Below, one piece after another: positions 47,294-56,871 of a stretch of DNA of 64,000 nucleotides. Position 1 is the first letter of the stretch; each line of letters starts with the position of its first letter. The notes below the pieces were generated by a model. That model did not search any database, was not told the origin of the DNA, and saw nothing but the letters and a program-made list of their open reading frames with translations. A program made the position numbers and the translations under genes. This DNA is from Rhizobium sp. G21 (lineage in GTDB: Bacteria > Pseudomonadota > Alphaproteobacteria > Rhizobiales > Rhizobiaceae), in the NCBI RefSeq assembly GCF_014158035.1, contig NZ_JACFXW010000001.1:4008001-4072000 (forward strand), given 5' to 3'.

Positions 47294-47401
47294 CGGAGCG
47301 GCGTCGCCACCTTGGATAAGGTTGGCGCGGGCACAAGAGATTGTTGAGCAGGGGCGGCATTTGCCTATATGTGGAGCGACGCAGAAAGCGGAGCGCCGAC
47401 G

Positions 47402-48196
47402 ATGAAGCAATATCACCAACTCCTGTCGCATGTTCTGGAGCGCGGCGTCGACCGCGGCGATCGCACCGGCACCGGCACGCGCGGCGTGTTCGGCTATCAG
47501 ATGCGTTTCGATCTGGCCGAGGGCTTTCCGCTCGTCACCACCAAAAAGCTGCATCTGCGGTCGATCATCCACGAACTCCTGTGGTTCCTGAAGGGCGACA
47601 CCAATATTCGCTACCTGCAGGACAACGGCGTAACGATCTGGGACGAATGGGCGGATGAGAACGGCGACCTCGGCCCGGTCTACGGCTCGCAATGGCGTTC
47701 CTGGCCTGCGCCCGACGGCGGCCAGATCGACCAGATCGCCAATGTGATCGAATCCATCAAGACGAACCCCAATTCACGCCGGCATATCGTCACCGCCTGG
47801 AATCCGGCCGAGGTCGAGCGCATGGCGCTGCCGCCCTGCCATTGCCTGTTCCAGTTCTATGTTTCCGAAGGCAAATTGTCCTGCCAGCTTTATCAACGCT
47901 CGGCGGATATCTTTCTCGGCGTGCCGTTCAATATCGCCGCCTACGCGCTGCTGACGATGATGGTTGCGCAGGTGACGGGGCTGAAGCCCGGCGATTTCGT
48001 CCACACGCTCGGCGATGCGCATCTCTATTCCAACCATTTCGAGCAGGCCAGGCTGCAGCTCACGCGTACGCCGAAGGCTCTGCCGACCATGAAGATCCAC
48101 CCCGAGGTCAAGGACATTTTCGGCTTCCGCTACGAGGATTTCGAACTCTTGGGCTACCAGGCCCATGAAAGCATCAAGGCGCCGGTGGCGGTATGA
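47402..48196 (+). CDS. thyA: Thymidylate synthase ThyA
   Basis: A 264-residue folate-dependent enzyme making dTMP from dUMP. Cys146 in [12 protein letters not shown] is the nucleophile, at the same number as in E. coli. [62 protein letters not shown] and GDAHLYSNH are all intact. Its stop codon overlaps the folA start in ATGA, a standard pairing since folA regenerates tetrahydrofolate used up by ThyA. Confidence 0.97.
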   Translation: MKQYHQLLSHVLERGVDRGDRTGTGTRGVFGYQMRFDLAEGFPLVTTKKLHLRSIIHELLWFLKGDTNIRYLQDNGVTIWDEWADENGDLGPVYGSQWRSWPAPDGGQIDQIANVIESIKTNPNSRRHIVTAWNPAEVERMALPPCHCLFQFYVSEGKLSCQLYQRSADIFLGVPFNIAAYALLTMMVAQVTGLKPGDFVHTLGDAHLYSNHFEQARLQLTRTPKALPTMKIHPEVKDIFGFRYEDFELLGYQAHESIKAPVAV

Positions 48197-48711
48197 AGAT
48201 CTCCCTCGTGGTGGCCATGGCCGAAAACGGCGTGATCGGGCGCGACAATGGCCTGCCCTGGCGTCAATCCTCCGACCTCAAGCGCTTCAAGGCGATGACG
48301 ACGGGCAAGCCCGTGGTGATGGGGCGCAAATGCTACGCCTCGATCGGCAGGCCGCTGCCGGGTCGCCCCAATATCGTCATCACGCGCAACCGGGATTTTA
48401 CGGCCGACGGCGTGGCGGTCGCGCATGACTACGATGCTGCGATCGCCCTGGCCGCGGGTGAGGCGAAACGTCTCGGCGTCGAGGAAATCTGCGTCATCGG
48501 CGGCGGAGAGATCTATCGCATCGCCATTGAGACCGCCGACCTGCTGCATGTGACGCATATTCTGGCGGAGATCGACGGCGACACCTTCTTTCCCGCGATC
48601 GATCCGGAGATCTGGGCGGCGGGCGAGGCGGAAGAACTGCCGTCCGGCGAGAAAGACGATCATCCGACCCGGTTCGCGACCTACCGGCGGCGGTCCGCAT
48701 CCCCGACATAA
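48193..48711 (+). CDS. folA: Dihydrofolate reductase
   Basis: A 172-residue DHFR that reduces dihydrofolate produced by ThyA. The family stretches [45 protein letters not shown] and [13 protein letters not shown] are clear. It is translationally coupled to thyA by a four-base overlap. The hflKC genes follow after 124 bases. Confidence 0.95.
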   Translation: MKISLVVAMAENGVIGRDNGLPWRQSSDLKRFKAMTTGKPVVMGRKCYASIGRPLPGRPNIVITRNRDFTADGVAVAHDYDAAIALAAGEAKRLGVEEICVIGGGEIYRIAIETADLLHVTHILAEIDGDTFFPAIDPEIWAAGEAEELPSGEKDDHPTRFATYRRRSASPT

Positions 48712-48835
48712 TTTTAGCAAAAGAACGCTGTTCTCTGGCGCTCGTCGTTGAAAGACCGGGGTGGATACCTATAAAGTGTCCGGGAAACCGACGGTCGTGA
48801 ACTGCCGGTGTTGAGGTTTGGCAAAAGAGGTGTGA

Positions 48836-49924
48836 ATGCCCTGGAGCAATCAGAACGGCGGCGGCGGCCCTTGGGGCGGCGGCGGCGGCGGCAAGAATCA
48901 GGGTCCCTGGGGGCAGGGACCGAACCGGCCGCGCGGCGGCGGAACGCCACCGGATCTCGACGAGATCATCCGGCGCAGCCAGGATCGGTTGAAGACCATG
49001 ATCCCCGGCGGCATGAATGGCGGCATCTTCGTCATCGTGCTGATCCTCGCCGCGGTGTTCTGGCTTCTCAACGCCGTCTACACCGTCCAGCCGGATGAGC
49101 GCGGCGTCGAATCCCTGTTCGGCAAGCCCAAGGAAGAAATCTCCGGCCCCGGCCTGCATTTCGTGATGTGGCCGATCGAAACGGTCGAACTCGTCAACGT
49201 GGCCGAACAGCAGCAGAAGATCGGCGCCGTCGGCGACCAGGGCGAGGGGCTGATGCTCACGGGCGATCAGAACATCGTCAATGTGCAGTTCTCGCTGCTG
49301 TTCTCGGTCGGCGATCCCCGCGCCTATCTCTACAATGTGTCCGAACCCGGCCGGACGCTGGCGCAGGTCGCCGATTCCGTGATGCGCGAAATGGTGGGAC
49401 GTCGACCCGCCCAGGACATTTTCCGCGACAACCGTCAGGCTGTCGCCCAGGAGGTCAAGGACGCGATCCAGCAGACCGCCGATCGATACAAGCTCGGCGT
49501 CGTGGTCAACACCGTGTCGATCGAGGACGTGTCGCCGCCCAAGGAAGTCTCGAGCGCCTTCGATGAAGTCCAGCGCGCCGAGCAGGACGAAGACAAGATG
49601 ATCGAGCAGTCCAACCAGTACGCCAACCAGGTTCGTGGTCAGGCGAATGGTGAGGCGGCCAAGATTCGCGAAGAGGCCGCCGCCTACAAGAACCGCGTCG
49701 TCAAGGAAGCGGAAGGTGAAGGTCAGCGCTTCCTGTCGGTCTATGAGCAATACAAGAAGGCGCCGGATATCACCCGCAAGCGTCTCTATCTGGAAACCAT
49801 GGAACAGGTGTTGCAGAACTCCAAGAAGGTCATCACCGACACTGCGGCGGGCCAGAACGGCGTCGTGCCTCTTCTGCCGCTCAATCAGTTGACGCAGCCG
49901 GCGCAGAAGGAGACGCAGAAATGA
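48836..49924 (+). CDS. hflK: HflK, FtsH protease modulator subunit
   Basis: A 362-residue membrane protein. A Gly/Pro/Asn-rich cytoplasmic start (NQNGGGGPWGGGGGG) precedes one membrane segment (GGIFVIVLILAAVFWLLNAVYTV) and the SPFH/band-7 domain (VQPDERGVESLFGKPKEEISGPGLHFVMWPIETVELV). A coiled-coil region follows (EEAAAYKNRVVKEAEGEGQRFL). HflK and HflC form a periplasmic-side cage around FtsH. It overlaps hflC in ATGA. Confidence 0.96.
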   Translation: MPWSNQNGGGGPWGGGGGGKNQGPWGQGPNRPRGGGTPPDLDEIIRRSQDRLKTMIPGGMNGGIFVIVLILAAVFWLLNAVYTVQPDERGVESLFGKPKEEISGPGLHFVMWPIETVELVNVAEQQQKIGAVGDQGEGLMLTGDQNIVNVQFSLLFSVGDPRAYLYNVSEPGRTLAQVADSVMREMVGRRPAQDIFRDNRQAVAQEVKDAIQQTADRYKLGVVVNTVSIEDVSPPKEVSSAFDEVQRAEQDEDKMIEQSNQYANQVRGQANGEAAKIREEAAAYKNRVVKEAEGEGQRFLSVYEQYKKAPDITRKRLYLETMEQVLQNSKKVITDTAAGQNGVVPLLPLNQLTQPAQKETQK

Positions 49925-50823
49925 CCAATCGTCTCGCCGTCGCCGCCATCGGCCTGTTCATCATCGTGGTAGGGTTGTTCTCGTCTTTCTACATCGTCAA
50001 CGCCCGCCAGCAGGCGATCGTCATCCGCTTCGGTCAGATCACCGACGTGAAGACGGAGCCGGGCATCTATTTCAAGATGCCTTTCGCCTTCCTCGACGCC
50101 GACCGAGTCCAGTATGTGTCCAACCAGGAACTCCGTCTGGACCTCGACAATATGCGCGTGCAGGTCTCGGGCGGCAAATTCTACGAAGTCGACGCCTTCG
50201 TGGTCTACAAGATCACCAACGCCCGGCTGTTCCGCGAAATCGCCGCCGGCGACGTCGTGCAGGCGGAAAGCCGGTTGCGCACCCGCCTCGACTCGGCTTT
50301 GCGCCGCGTCTACGGTCTGCGCGGCTTCGAAGCGGCGCTGTCCAACGAACGCGCCTCGATGATGAAGGAAGTGAGCAACGACATCACCAAGGACGCCGAA
50401 TCGCTCGGCCTCACCATCACCGATGTCCGCATTCGCCGCACCGATCTGACCAAGGAAGTCTCGCAGCAGACCTTCGACCGCATGAAGGCCGAACGTCTGG
50501 CCGAAGCCGAAGCCATCCGCGCTCGCGGTAACGAAGGCGCGCAGCGCCGTCGGGCCGTGGCCGATCGCGGCAAGGTCGAAATCGTCGCGGCCGCCAGCAA
50601 GGATGCGCAAATCCTGCGCGGTCAAGGCGATGCGGAGCGCAACCGCATCTATGGCGAGGCGTTCTCCCGCGATCCGGAGTTCTACGCCTTCTATCGGTCG
50701 ATGCAGGCCTACCAGCAATCGCTGGGTTCGGGCGACTCGACCCTGGTGCTGTCGCCGGAATCGGAATTCTTCCAGTATTTCAACAGCGAAGTGCCGAAGC
50801 CTGGAGCGCCTCCCGCGCAATAA
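49921..50823 (+). CDS. hflC: HflC, FtsH protease modulator subunit
   Basis: A 300-residue partner of HflK. One N-terminal membrane segment (VAAIGLFIIVVGLFSSFYIVNARQQAIVIRFGQI) precedes the SPFH domain. The C-terminal blocks ERLAEAEAIRARGNEGAQRRRAVADRGKVEIVAAASKDAQILRGQGDAERNRIYGEAFSRDPEFYAFYRSMQAYQQSL are diagnostic. degP follows after 135 bases, a common order in this order of bacteria. Confidence 0.97.
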   Translation: MTNRLAVAAIGLFIIVVGLFSSFYIVNARQQAIVIRFGQITDVKTEPGIYFKMPFAFLDADRVQYVSNQELRLDLDNMRVQVSGGKFYEVDAFVVYKITNARLFREIAAGDVVQAESRLRTRLDSALRRVYGLRGFEAALSNERASMMKEVSNDITKDAESLGLTITDVRIRRTDLTKEVSQQTFDRMKAERLAEAEAIRARGNEGAQRRRAVADRGKVEIVAAASKDAQILRGQGDAERNRIYGEAFSRDPEFYAFYRSMQAYQQSLGSGDSTLVLSPESEFFQYFNSEVPKPGAPPAQ

Positions 50824-50958
50824 ATTCGCTGCTCACGGTGAATTCAACAGATCGAGAAGGGGTTGCTCTAGCCAGCAGCCCCTTCTTCGTCAAAAATCAA
50901 GGGCATGCTGCCGGGATGATTCCGGGCGATGCGCGTCCGGCTTGGTGAGGGTCACGAT

Positions 50959-52536
50959 ATGAAGGCAGAACAGAACAGCATCGGCGGCGTCGCCACGGGG
51001 CGGGCGCTCGCGCTGGCCGTGAGCGCCGCGGTCGTCGGCGCAGCCATGCCGGCGTCGGTTTGGGCCCAGGCCCAGGCCCAGAACAGCGCCGTCACCAAGC
51101 CCGATCACGGTCCCGAGTCGGTGGCCGATCTCGCAGAGAGCCTCACCGACGCAGTCGTCAACATCGCCATCCTGCAGAACGCCAAGGCCGACGGGGAAGA
51201 AGCCGACCAAGGCTTTCCATCGCCGAACCTGCCGGACGGATCGCCGTTCCAGGATCTGTTCGACGATTATTTCAAGAAGAAGGATGGCGGCTCCGACAGC
51301 GCGGAGAAGGTCAGTTCGCTCGGTTCCGGCTTCGTCATCGATCCGGCCGGCTATATCGTGACCAACAATCACGTCATCGAAGGCGCGACGGATATCGAGG
51401 TCAACTTCGCCAACGGCTCGAAACTGAAAGCGAAGCTGGTCGGCGCCGACACCAAGACCGATCTCGCGGTGCTGAAAGTCGAGCCCAAGAAGCCTCTGCG
51501 CTTCGTGCGGTTCGGCGAGTCCCGCAAGATGCGGATCGGCGATTGGGTGATGGCGATCGGCAATCCCTTCGGTCTCGGCGGCTCGGTCTCCGTCGGCATC
51601 ATCTCGGCCCGCAACCGCAACATCAATGCCGGACCCTACGACAATTTCATCCAGACCGACGCCGCCATCAATCGCGGCAATTCAGGCGGTCCGCTGTTCA
51701 ACATGCATGGCGAGGTGATCGGCATCAACACCGCGATCATTTCTCCGACCGGCGGATCGATCGGCATCGGTTTCGCGGTGCCGACGGAAATCGCCGCCAA
51801 CGTCGTCAATCAGCTGCGTCTTTATGGCGAGACGCGGCGCGGCTGGCTCGGCGTCCGCATTCAGCCCGTCACCGACGACATGATCGAGACGTTGAAGCTG
51901 GAGACCGCGCGCGGCGCGCTGATTTCCGGCGTCATCAAAGGCGGCCCCGTCGACAACGGCGTGCTGAAGATCGGCGACATCGTGCTGAAGCTCGACGGCT
52001 TCGACGTCAACGAAATGCGCGATCTCACCCGCATCGTCGCCGAAAGTCCGATCGGAAAGCCGCTCGACATGGTGATCCTGCGCGACGGCAAGGAAATGAC
52101 GGTCAAGGTCACGCTCGCCCGCCAGCCCGACGAAGAGGCCAGGAAGAAGACCGAGGAGGCCGCCGCCGCCAAGCCCGCGCCGGACGCAGGCTCGGCCAAT
52201 GGCGCCGACAAAGGCGACAAGCCGGTCGATCTCGACCCCGCCGATACGCTGGGGCTGACGGTCGCGGCGCTGACGCCCGAGAACCGCAAGGAATTGAAGA
52301 TCCCCGAAACCGTGGAAGGCGTGGTCGTGCTCGAAGCGCCGGAGGATACCGAGGCCTACGCCAAGGGCGTGCGCAAGGGCGACGTCATCGTGGAAGTCGC
52401 CCAGGATTTCGTCGACACGCCGGAGCAACTGGCCGAAAAGCTGGCCGGCCTGAAGGAAAACGATCGCCGCAACGCCTATCTGATGATCGCCAACGCCAAG
52501 GGCGAATTGCGTCTGGTGGCCGTGCCGCTGGAATAG
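50959..52536 (+). CDS. degP: Periplasmic Do-type serine protease/chaperone DegP
   Basis: A 525-residue HtrA protease. The signal peptide ends around VWAQA. The catalytic triad is His138 (NNHVIEGA), Asp168 (KTDLAVLKV) and Ser242 (GNSGGPLF). Two PDZ domains follow (GWLGVRIQPVTDDMIETLKLE; and after a Lys/Ala/Asp-rich linker, LGLTVAALTPENRKELKI). The start was placed at MKAEQN, behind GGTGAGG. Functionally it fits with HflKC next door as envelope protein quality control. Confidence 0.95.
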   Translation: MKAEQNSIGGVATGRALALAVSAAVVGAAMPASVWAQAQAQNSAVTKPDHGPESVADLAESLTDAVVNIAILQNAKADGEEADQGFPSPNLPDGSPFQDLFDDYFKKKDGGSDSAEKVSSLGSGFVIDPAGYIVTNNHVIEGATDIEVNFANGSKLKAKLVGADTKTDLAVLKVEPKKPLRFVRFGESRKMRIGDWVMAIGNPFGLGGSVSVGIISARNRNINAGPYDNFIQTDAAINRGNSGGPLFNMHGEVIGINTAIISPTGGSIGIGFAVPTEIAANVVNQLRLYGETRRGWLGVRIQPVTDDMIETLKLETARGALISGVIKGGPVDNGVLKIGDIVLKLDGFDVNEMRDLTRIVAESPIGKPLDMVILRDGKEMTVKVTLARQPDEEARKKTEEAAAAKPAPDAGSANGADKGDKPVDLDPADTLGLTVAALTPENRKELKIPETVEGVVVLEAPEDTEAYAKGVRKGDVIVEVAQDFVDTPEQLAEKLAGLKENDRRNAYLMIANAKGELRLVAVPLE

Positions 52537-52642
52537 GCTCGGCTACGGAGAGAGCGGGTTTCTCCCGCCATTCCTCTGAAGTCGGCGCATAAACCGCAGG
52601 CCGCTTCAGGTGCGGCGCGCTCGCGGGCGGATCAAGGATCCG

Positions 52643-53533
52643 TCACGCGCTCTGGAAATCCGTCTTCCTGTAGCCCTGGATGTAGAGAAGCGCGGTCAGG
52701 TCGCCGTGGTCGATGCGCATGCCTGCCTCGGCCGCCACGACGGGTTTGGCGTGAAGAGCCACGCCCGCGCCGGCGAGCTTGATCATGCCGAGGTCATTGG
52801 CGCCGTCGCCGACCGCCATGGCCTCTTCGGGGGAAATGCCGAGCTTGCCGGCGATGTCGAGGAGCGCGTCGACCTTGGCCTGCTTGCCGAGAATGGGTTC
52901 GGCGACTTCGCCGGTCAGCACGCCGTCGTCGTGCAGCAGGATGTTGGCGCGGTTTTCGTGAAAGCCGATCGTCGCGGCGATGGGCCCCGTGAAGACGGTG
53001 AAGCCGCCGGAGACGAGGGCGGTGTAGTGCCCCTTGGCCCTCATCGTGCGCACGAGCTCGACGCCGCCGGGCGTCAGCGTGATGCGCTTGGCGATGACCT
53101 CGTCCACCACCGACAGCGGCAGGCCCTTGAGCAGCGCCACGCGTTCGCGCAGGGCCGGCTCGAAGGCGATCTCGCCATTCATGGCGCGGGCGGTGATCGC
53201 CGCGACCAGATCCTTGAGGCCGACTTCGGCGGCGAGTTCGTCGATGCATTCCTGGCCGATCATGGTGGAATCCATATCGGCAATCAGCAGGCGCTTGCGG
53301 CGCGTTTCGGCGTCCTGCGCCACCACGTCGATCTTTTCGCCGTCCAGCGCCCGACGCAGCGCCGCGTCGGCTTCCAGCGCGCTCATGCCGTCGCGGATGG
53401 CGATGTCGGCGGCGACGCCGTCGGCGAGCCAGTACAATCCCGATGCGGAAATCGCCGCCGCCGCCTTTTCAGCCAGACGCGGAACCAGTACAGGATGGGA
53501 CGGATTGGCAATGAGAGTGGCGACGAGAGCCAT
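52643..53533 (-). CDS. serB: Phosphoserine phosphatase
   Basis: A 296-residue HAD-family enzyme for the last step of serine synthesis. The nucleophile motif is DMDSTMIGQECIDELA; VSGGFTVFTGPIA and GDGANDLGMIKLAGAGVALHAKP complete the HAD core. The N-terminal ~75 residues are the variable ACT-like half. GAGGA precedes the ATG; the long open frame upstream belongs to the other strand. It is divergent from miaA, 21 bases apart. Confidence 0.96.
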   Translation of the reverse strand: MALVATLIANPSHPVLVPRLAEKAAAAISASGLYWLADGVAADIAIRDGMSALEADAALRRALDGEKIDVVAQDAETRRKRLLIADMDSTMIGQECIDELAAEVGLKDLVAAITARAMNGEIAFEPALRERVALLKGLPLSVVDEVIAKRITLTPGGVELVRTMRAKGHYTALVSGGFTVFTGPIAATIGFHENRANILLHDDGVLTGEVAEPILGKQAKVDALLDIAGKLGISPEEAMAVGDGANDLGMIKLAGAGVALHAKPVVAAEAGMRIDHGDLTALLYIQGYRKTDFQSA

Positions 53534-53554
53534 CGGACTTCCTCGGATGGATGA

Positions 53555-54455
53555 ATGGATGCGATCCTGATAACCGGGCCGACGGCCAGCGGCAAGTCCG
53601 CTCTGGCGGTGGAACTTGCCGCTCGCCACGGCGGCGAAGTGATCAATGCCGACAGCATGCAGGTCTATTCCGTGCTCGACTGGCTGACGGCCCGACCGCG
53701 GCCGGAGGAAATGGCGGGCACGCCGCATCATCTCTATGGCGAGGTCGCGCCAAACGAACCCTTTTCGACCGGCGCCTGGCTGCGTCGCGTCGAGCCGCTG
53801 CTCGTCGATGTCAAGGCGAGAGGGAAGCTGCCGGTCTTCGTCGGCGGCACCGGGCTCTATTTCAAGGCGCTGGCCGGTGGTCTTTCCGAAATGCCGGAAA
53901 TTCCCGAGGACGTTCGCGCGTCGTTGCGTCGACGGCTCCTGGAAGAGGGGCCGCAGGCGCTGCATGCGGAGCTCGACCGGGGCGATCCGCTCGCGCGCGG
54001 CGACGCTCAATCCAGCGGATGGGCAGCGCATTCTGAGAGCGCTGGAAATCCGCGCCGTCACCGGGCGGTCCATTCGCGACTTGCAGGCGGAGGCGGGACC
54101 GGCTTTGATCGATGCTGCGTCCGCCATGAAGATTATCCTGGAGCCGGAGCGTAGCCTGCTGCACGGCCGCATCAACCGCCGCTTCGAAAAAATGATGGAG
54201 GAGGGGGCGGTCGCCGAGGTGGAAGCTCTGTTGACGCTCGATCTGCCCCCGGCGACGCCGGCCATGAAGGCGATCGGCGTCGCACAGATCGCCGACATGC
54301 TCGCCGGCCGGATCACACGGGCCGAAGCGATCGAACGTTCTTCGGCGGCTACGCGCCAATACGCCAAGCGCCAGTCCACCTGGTTCCGAAACCAGATGGA
54401 CGAGAGCTGGATGCGGATCGCCGCGCCAGACGAATTGACCGCGCTCAGCGTTTGA
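53555..54455 (+). pseudogene. miaA: tRNA dimethylallyltransferase MiaA, frameshifted
   Basis: Transfers an isopentenyl group to A37 of UNN-reading tRNAs. The first half has the P-loop GPTASGKSALAVELA, NADSMQVYSVLDW and VGGTGLYFKAL. The second half, in another frame, has LNPADGQRILRALEIRAVTGRSIRDLQ, MKAIGVAQIADML and RQYAKRQSTWFRNQ. The break is at about 53990-54003 in a CGCGCG repeat, where one base is extra. Corrected length is 299 residues, normal for MiaA. Near-essential translation gene; a sequence error is likely. Confidence 0.9.
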
Positions 54456-56488
54456 TCAGGCTGTCGAGCGGCTTTCTCAGGATGCTCTGCCGCCTTGCAG
54501 CCAGGTCTTCACGCGAGGATGGGGCGCCGCCGGGCGCAAAAGGCGTTTCTTCTCGCCGGTAATCGGATTTGAGCAGGGACGAGTAGCGATCCAGGCGTGA
54601 ATCGGCCCGGGCGGTGTCCGGAGACTCGACGCGGGCCTGGCCCGGCAACATGCCGGGATTGTAGGGCTCCAACGGCGAAGGACCGATTTCCTTGCGCAGA
54701 GACGGAATGTCCAGATCGTCGCCGCCCGAAGCGGTGACCACGGCGTCGAAGATCGAGGCCTCCACCGCCGAGATGCGCGATTGGAAATCGGAAATATCGG
54801 GGCCGCCGCTCGATCGCATGCGCTCGACCACCATGCCGAGATTGATCGAGTTCGGATCGAGTTCCGCTTCTTCCACCTCGACGCCGTGAGCGCTCGGCAG
54901 ACGGTTTTCGGGCACGCGGTTGAATTTCAGCCGCATCGGCACCGGCACCGCCTCGCCGAAGGCGATGGCTTCGCCATTGGCGAGCGAGGAGATGAAGCTG
55001 AGCGCCGAGCCGGACGAGTTCGGCAGCGCCTTGCGGATGATGTCCTGGTCGCGGTCATTGGACAGCCTCAGCGCAAATACGGTCGAGCATTGCGACAGGA
55101 TGGTCTGGTCGAGTTCGCCGGGACGCTGGGTGATCACCCCCAGCGAACAGCCATATTTGCGGCCCTCCTTGGCGATGCGGGCGATGGCCTGGCGCGTGGG
55201 CACGAAGCCGAGATTGGCGTCGGCGGGCACATAGCGATGCGCCTCTTCGCAGACGACCAGCAGCCTCACCGCGCCTTTGCTCCACAGCGCGATTTCGAAC
55301 GCCATCCGGCACAGCACGGAGGCGACGGAATTGACGACTTCTGACGGGATGCCGGCGAGCTGGAAAGTGCTGATCGGCCTGTCGCCGCCGGGAATGCGGA
55401 AGATGGTGGCGATCGTCTCGTTGATCGTGTCGCTGATCGTGTTGGAGGAAAACATGAAGCGATAGCGCGGATCGTTGATCGCGGCGGCCAGTCTGAGTTT
55501 CAGGGCGCGCAGATAGGGCTTTTCGTTTCTGCCGTCGAGCTTGCCGATGCGTTCGTCGATCAACGCCATGAGATCGGCGATGCGATAGGGAACCGGCGTG
55601 TCGGCCGTGATGCCGTTCTTCTCCGACAGACGCCGGGAACCGGCTTCGGCTCCGCGAAAGCCGCGCTTCGCTTCCGGGATCATGTCGCGCAGGGCGTCGA
55701 GTTCGTCGGGAACGGCGGGTCGCCCGCGGAACAGCACTTCGGAAAATTCCTCCAGGCGAAACAGCCAGAAGGGCAGGTCGAGATTGCCGGTTTCGATGAC
55801 CACGCTCTTGTCCGGAAATGCGGCGGCGAATTCGTTGTGCGGATCGAGAATCAGCACGCGCAGTTTCGGATCCGACGCGATGGCCTCGCGCAACAGCAGG
55901 GTGACGGCGGTGGATTTGCCCGAACCGGTCGAGCCGACGATGGCGAAATGCCGCGACAGCATGGAGGGCATATGAATCGAGGCTTCGATCGTCTCGTCCT
56001 GGCTTAGCCTGCCGACGATGCAGTTTTCCCGCTTGCCGTTGTCATACATGCGCATCAGGTCCATCGAGCGGATCTGATGGGCGGGCGCGCCGAGATGGGG
56101 ATAACCGGAAATGCCGGAGGAAAAACGTTCGACGCCGTCGGCGCCCACGCTCACTTCCCCCATGAGTTCGAGATCGACGAGAAATTCGTTGGTCTGGCCG
56201 GTTTGCCAGTGGTCCGATGCGGCGCGCGGCGCGGGTGAGCGCCACGACCCGTCGGTCCTCCACCGATATCGACAACAACCTGCCGACCGTCAACTGACTG
56301 GCGACGTCGCCGGCTTCGCCGCCGGTCAAGGCGAGGAGCGTCGCCGTGGAGCCGTTGCAGGCCACGACATGGCCGAGCGCGCGCGCGGCTTCGCCATGGA
56401 CGCGCCGCTCCTGCAATCCCGCCTGCGGGGCGCTCTGCAACTCCCTGCTAAACAATGAATTCTCCAATATCCGTCGCGGCGAATGCAA
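54445..56488 (-). pseudogene. HerA-type ATPase (DUF87), frameshifted near the N-terminus
   Basis: A HAS-barrel plus FtsK-like ATPase. The N-terminus is in one frame (ALGHVVACNGSTATLLALTGGEAGDVASQLTVGRLLSI) and the rest in another, from EVSVGADGVERFSSGISGYPHLGAPAHQIR. Walker A is VGSTGSGKST, Walker B LLVVCEEAHRYVP, and the arginine/sensor region VITQRPGELDQTILSQCSTVFALRLSNDRDQ. One extra base at about 56221-56235 explains the change; corrected length is 680. The first codon is probably TTG at 56488, behind TGGAG. Archaeal HerA works with NurA in end resection, but no NurA is nearby. Overlaps the miaA 3' end by 11 bases. Confidence 0.82.
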
Positions 56489-56668
56489 TAGACGCTCCAG
56501 ACGGAATCCTCTGAATGCGTAGTCAAAACTAACGCTCCGGAGTTAATATCCTGTTTAGAGACAGGCGCCCCGTTCAGGGACGAGCGGGCTCTCCACATGC
56601 GCCGTTTCGATCCGGCGGCGTCGGCGTCGGCCGCTGTTCAATCCTTTGAAACGAAACGGTGGTGGCGG

Positions 56669-56696
56669 TTGACGAAGCCGGAAAATGCGATTATGA
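56669..56696 (+). promoter_or_regulatory. Promoter of the ilv operon leader
   Basis: TTGACG (56669-56674), a 16-base spacer and TTATGA (56691-56696). The expected transcript start (about 56703) is 1-2 bases before the leader peptide's ATG, so that peptide would be read from a leaderless RNA. Confidence 0.5.
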
Positions 56697-56704
56697 CGGC
56701 ATCC

Positions 56705-56761
56705 ATGATCAAATTCGCAAACATTCTTGTAGTGGGAAAGCGCATGGGCAGGACGGTGTGA
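56705..56761 (+). CDS. ilv leader peptide (attenuator peptide)
   Basis: An 18-codon frame encoding MIKFANILVVGKRMGRTV. It contains Ile, Leu, Val, Val in a row (I7 to V10), the amino acids made through the pathway encoded downstream. The stop codon lies in the loop of a hairpin in the leader. No Shine-Dalgarno is visible; see the promoter. Low tRNA charging would stall the ribosome at the ILVV run and alter which leader hairpin forms. Confidence 0.75.
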   Translation: MIKFANILVVGKRMGRTV

Positions 56762-56816
56762 CCGTCCGGCGATAGCCACCCATGCGCAAAACGAGGCTCC
56801 TCCGGGGGCCTTTTTT
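56740..56816 (+). terminator. Attenuator: alternate stems and terminator before ilvI
   Basis: GCGCATGGG (56740-56748) pairs with CCCATGCGC (56779-56787), enclosing a second hairpin GGACGG-tgtga-CCGTCC (56751-56767). These are followed by AGGCTCC-tccg-GGGGCCT (56794-56811) with one G-T pair and T6. This is a classical transcription-attenuation layout 55 bases before ilvI. Confidence 0.75.
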
Positions 56817-56871
56817 ATGCCCTGAAACTTGGTAATGCGCGCGGTAATTCGAAGGGAAGGAAATCGAGACA

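Noticed and set aside
52537-52642. Possible terminator between convergent degP and serB
   Set aside because: Only a short GCGGG/CCCGC hairpin without T tract; too weak to list.
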